A DNA stretch of 57,500 nt, from positions 872,501 through 930,000 of the forward strand of contig WPIO01000092.1 in NCBI GenBank assembly GCA_009760855.2, read 5' to 3'. The position numbers and the translations under genes are program-made. Within the stretch, counting starts at the first letter, position 1. Each line of letters starts with the position of its first letter. The stretch is from Cristatella mucedo (Eukaryota; Bryozoa; Phylactolaemata; Cristatellidae). The notes under the pieces are model-generated. The model did no database searches. It was given only the letters and a program-made list of their open reading frames with translations, and had not been told where the DNA came from. Positions 55,376-57,500 of the stretch are shown piece after piece.

Positions 55376-55815
55376 GCACTGCGTGTCGATAAATTCTTCA
55401 GAGTTCAGATAGAACAGGTTACAGACCCCATCCCTTCAAAGCCGTCCCTGAAGCAATGCAACTCCCAATGCCCTGCTTTCCACCACCTTCACGTCTGTCT
55501 ATACTGCATTCGTCATTGAGCATGTCTCCCAGGCTAATTAGGTCACTAGTTCCTCAGATCCCGTGCCAAGCCAACGGCTCGTCTTATGAGGTGCATCGAC
55601 ATATCTTTGCCCACCGTAAGAAATAATATAAGTATGTCCGTAGTTGGTAGTGAAATCGTATCCCCTCTAGCTACAGTAATTGTAAGGCGACTCATTAAAA
55701 AGCCTAACAAAGATTCTTAAAATGTAAGTAACTTTTGTCAAGTCAAGTATCCCTTTTGCCAGTCTTATGCAAGACAATACAATTAGCCTAGCAGTGGCCT
55801 AGAAGTGGCCCAGCA
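55376..55815. other. Intergenic, no recognised feature
   Basis: No open frame of note and no recognised repeat. Confidence 0.4.
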
Positions 55816-56275
55816 ATTATACAAGTACACCAATTCATCAAAACCTTGTTAGCAAGTTCCAGTTGGGATTTAGAGCTGAAAAATTCCACTGAAAATACTC
55901 GGCTTTGCATTTACCGGGCGTTTCTGAACGGTGCTGATCAGGACAGTGCCTTTCCGCTAGTTCTCTTAGATCTCTCAGCTGAATTTCGCACAATAGACAT
56001 CCTCCCGATGTGTCTCTTCAAACATCAAGGTATTTACGGAAAAGTGTGAATCTGGGTCGGCTAATACCTCCGAGAGTGAGATGTCATAGTGGACATGTAT
56101 CTGGCTCACGGTTGGCCATGGAGCCCCTAAGGAATGGGATCCCCAAGCGGTCGGCTTCAGGCCCCTTTCTTGTCACGATCCAAACTTTCCCTCTGGCCGA
56201 TATCATCGCCAAACGTCACATTGGCTTTAATTTCTGTGCCGATGAAGATACACAGCTCAACTCATCTTTTGACCT
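55816..56275 (+). mobile_element. LINE reverse transcriptase fragment, sense
   Basis: FPLVLLDLSAEFRTID (55.95-56.0 kb, RT motif A type LxLLDLSAAFDTID), then NGIPKRSASGPFLVTIQTFP (motif B-like, G-(I/V)-P-Q-G-S region) and FNFCADEDTQLNSSFDLW (YADDTQL box disturbed by two extra bases). It is cut off at 56276 by an antisense LINE tail. Confidence 0.78.
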
Positions 56276-56632
56276 TTGGAATAATAATATTAATAATAAT
56301 GCACTTGATAAAGCGCCCTCAGAGAATTTAATCTCTCTCTAGGCGATTTACATTTGCTGCAAAGGGAAATGCAATTGAATGGTGAGTAAAATCATGCTTG
56401 ATAAACAAACAGAATGAACAACATGGTTAGGGGAGACATGCACAGGGTCAGCATGCAAATGTAGTTAGTGGCAGCATGCACAGTGTCGGCACGCATAAGC
56501 ACATCAAGGACGAATCACGGGGACCCGCTAAGTGCTGTCCTAAATAGGTGTGTTTTTAAATTCTTTTTAAATGCGGTCAGGTCAGGGGATGTTCTGACGC
56601 AGGTCGGGAGGGAGTTGCAGGCTTTGGGAGCG
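56276..56632 (-). mobile_element. LINE family 1 3' end, antisense, abutting a sense RT
   Basis: ATT-type tail at 56278-56301, antisense hairpin (AAGCGCCCTCAGAGAATTTA with ATCTCTCTCTAGGCGATTTA), 3' UTR and the start of the C-terminal coding part, truncated near GCTTTGGGAGCG. It closely resembles the copy at 49.56-49.9 kb. Confidence 0.85.
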
Positions 56633-57461
56633 TTGCTTCCTCCCTACTCGGCTCACTTAATTCCCAGGCAGCGTGCATAATCCACAATCACTTTTGGATG
56701 GCTACCAAATTCCTGTCTCCCCGCGCAGTATCCACAAGCTCACAATTAAGTCGTTTCTCAAGCTTTACCTGGTTAGTCGCCCAAGACTGTCGTAGCTTCG
56801 CTGTTAGCTTGAGTATTCGTACCAAAATTGTCAACCCTTCGGGACCAGTGGCTGCAGCGTATCGGTAGAAGTCGCCGAGGATTTTACATTGGAAAGAGGC
56901 GACAGTGGCTGAAGGCGACGAATTTCGCCGGTTGTCACGTCACTCGACACTTAAGAGAGTAACTGGTAAGTCCAGGCAATACGCAGGCAACAATAGGGTT
57001 CAACTGGCACTCTAGATGTGTAAGCGCAGGTCCGAAAGCTGAGGAAGATTATCGGCCATTTGTTTGAAAGGTATTTGCCGGTACGCATTGGTGTCTGAAA
57101 CGTGGCTGCAGATTCGGAGTTATCGGTTTAAATTAAACCTGCTCTCCTCCTTTTTAAACAGACACGAGTGCAAGGGCAATTGCGGGAGAGATCTATTGCT
57201 CTGCTGAATAAGCCTACTGCACCAAGTAACCCTATGAAAAAAGATTAGCCGAGTGAAAATAATGGGAAATACCGCCCCCCATGATTCAGTGTGAAAGCTT
57301 CAGTTTACTTGGCCCATTTATTCGTTAGCAAAGTTACGAAGGTAGTCAGCTGCGCGCCAGTCAGAATTTCAATATCAAACATTCGCGGATGCAGTGTTCT
57401 GTCATGGCGGGTCGGCATGGTCTTGAAATTACAACGTTCTAGATCGCAAGCAGTTCTGGTT
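56633..57461. other. Intergenic, no recognised feature
   Basis: No element or gene was recognised. Confidence 0.4.
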
Positions 57462-57500
57462 TGGCCCAGCGGTCAAGGTGCTCGCCTTTAACGACCGAGG
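57462..57500 (+). mobile_element. SINE2 head, cut by the window end
   Basis: TTTGGCCCAGCGGTCAAGG, TGCTCGCCTTTAACGACCG and AGG match the tRNA-like head of SINE2 at 26.25 and 37.86 kb. The body lies beyond the window. Confidence 0.7.

Overview
This window looks like nuclear DNA of an animal, most likely an invertebrate. The evidence is one eight-exon gene with GT-AG introns of 1.1 to 4.2 kb, a TATA/CCAAT promoter in a CpG-rich island, long GA/TC, AT/GT and CA microsatellites, and many decayed non-LTR retrotransposons and tRNA-derived SINEs. There is no bacterial gene layout, no operon and no CRISPR array. A lophotrochozoan such as a flatworm or mollusc is a guess, because nothing in the sequence fixes the taxon.

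The only host gene I can support is an ABHD6-type monoacylglycerol lipase on the + strand, from about 20.64 to 40.85 kb. Its eight exons (20642-20751, 24383-24542, 28699-28812, 30172-30304, 32913-33049, 36120-36174, 37300-37400, 40647-40853) join in phase into about 338 codons. The predicted protein has an N-terminal membrane anchor, an HG oxyanion-type motif, a GQSLGG nucleophile elbow, a late Asp in WGEQD and a late His in NCGHSV. Three of the seven introns are 3.2 kb or longer.

Upstream, 0-20 kb is intergenic and repeat-rich. It holds antisense L2/CR1-like LINE pieces (0.8-1.65 kb), a SINE, a compound AT-GT microsatellite (3.6 kb) and a decayed antisense copy of a widespread unknown protein family (5.06-6.11 kb) lying inside a LINE remnant. 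It also holds two large GA arrays (8.36-8.62 and 9.71-10.06 kb), a sense LINE 3' end (11.4-12.05 kb) and a near full-length antisense LINE (15.62-19.2 kb) whose 5' end faces the lipase promoter.

Downstream, 41-57.5 kb is a graveyard of nested mobile elements. A sense LINE (46.9-50.6 kb) is split by an antisense LINE copy flanked by a 7-bp duplication. A Ty3/Gypsy remnant (51.4-53.6 kb) is split by a SINE and by a LINE tail. Other LINE endonuclease and reverse transcriptase fragments fill much of the rest.

The most informative system is the retroposon community. One LINE family (called family 1 here) ends in a two-part hairpin followed by (ATT)n. A tRNA-headed SINE (SINE2) carries a closely similar tail hairpin, which suggests it borrows the LINE machinery. 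A second SINE (SINE1) has a different tail ending near GCTAGTATTTATTTA. All element calls come from reading translated and nucleotide patterns by eye; no database search was run.
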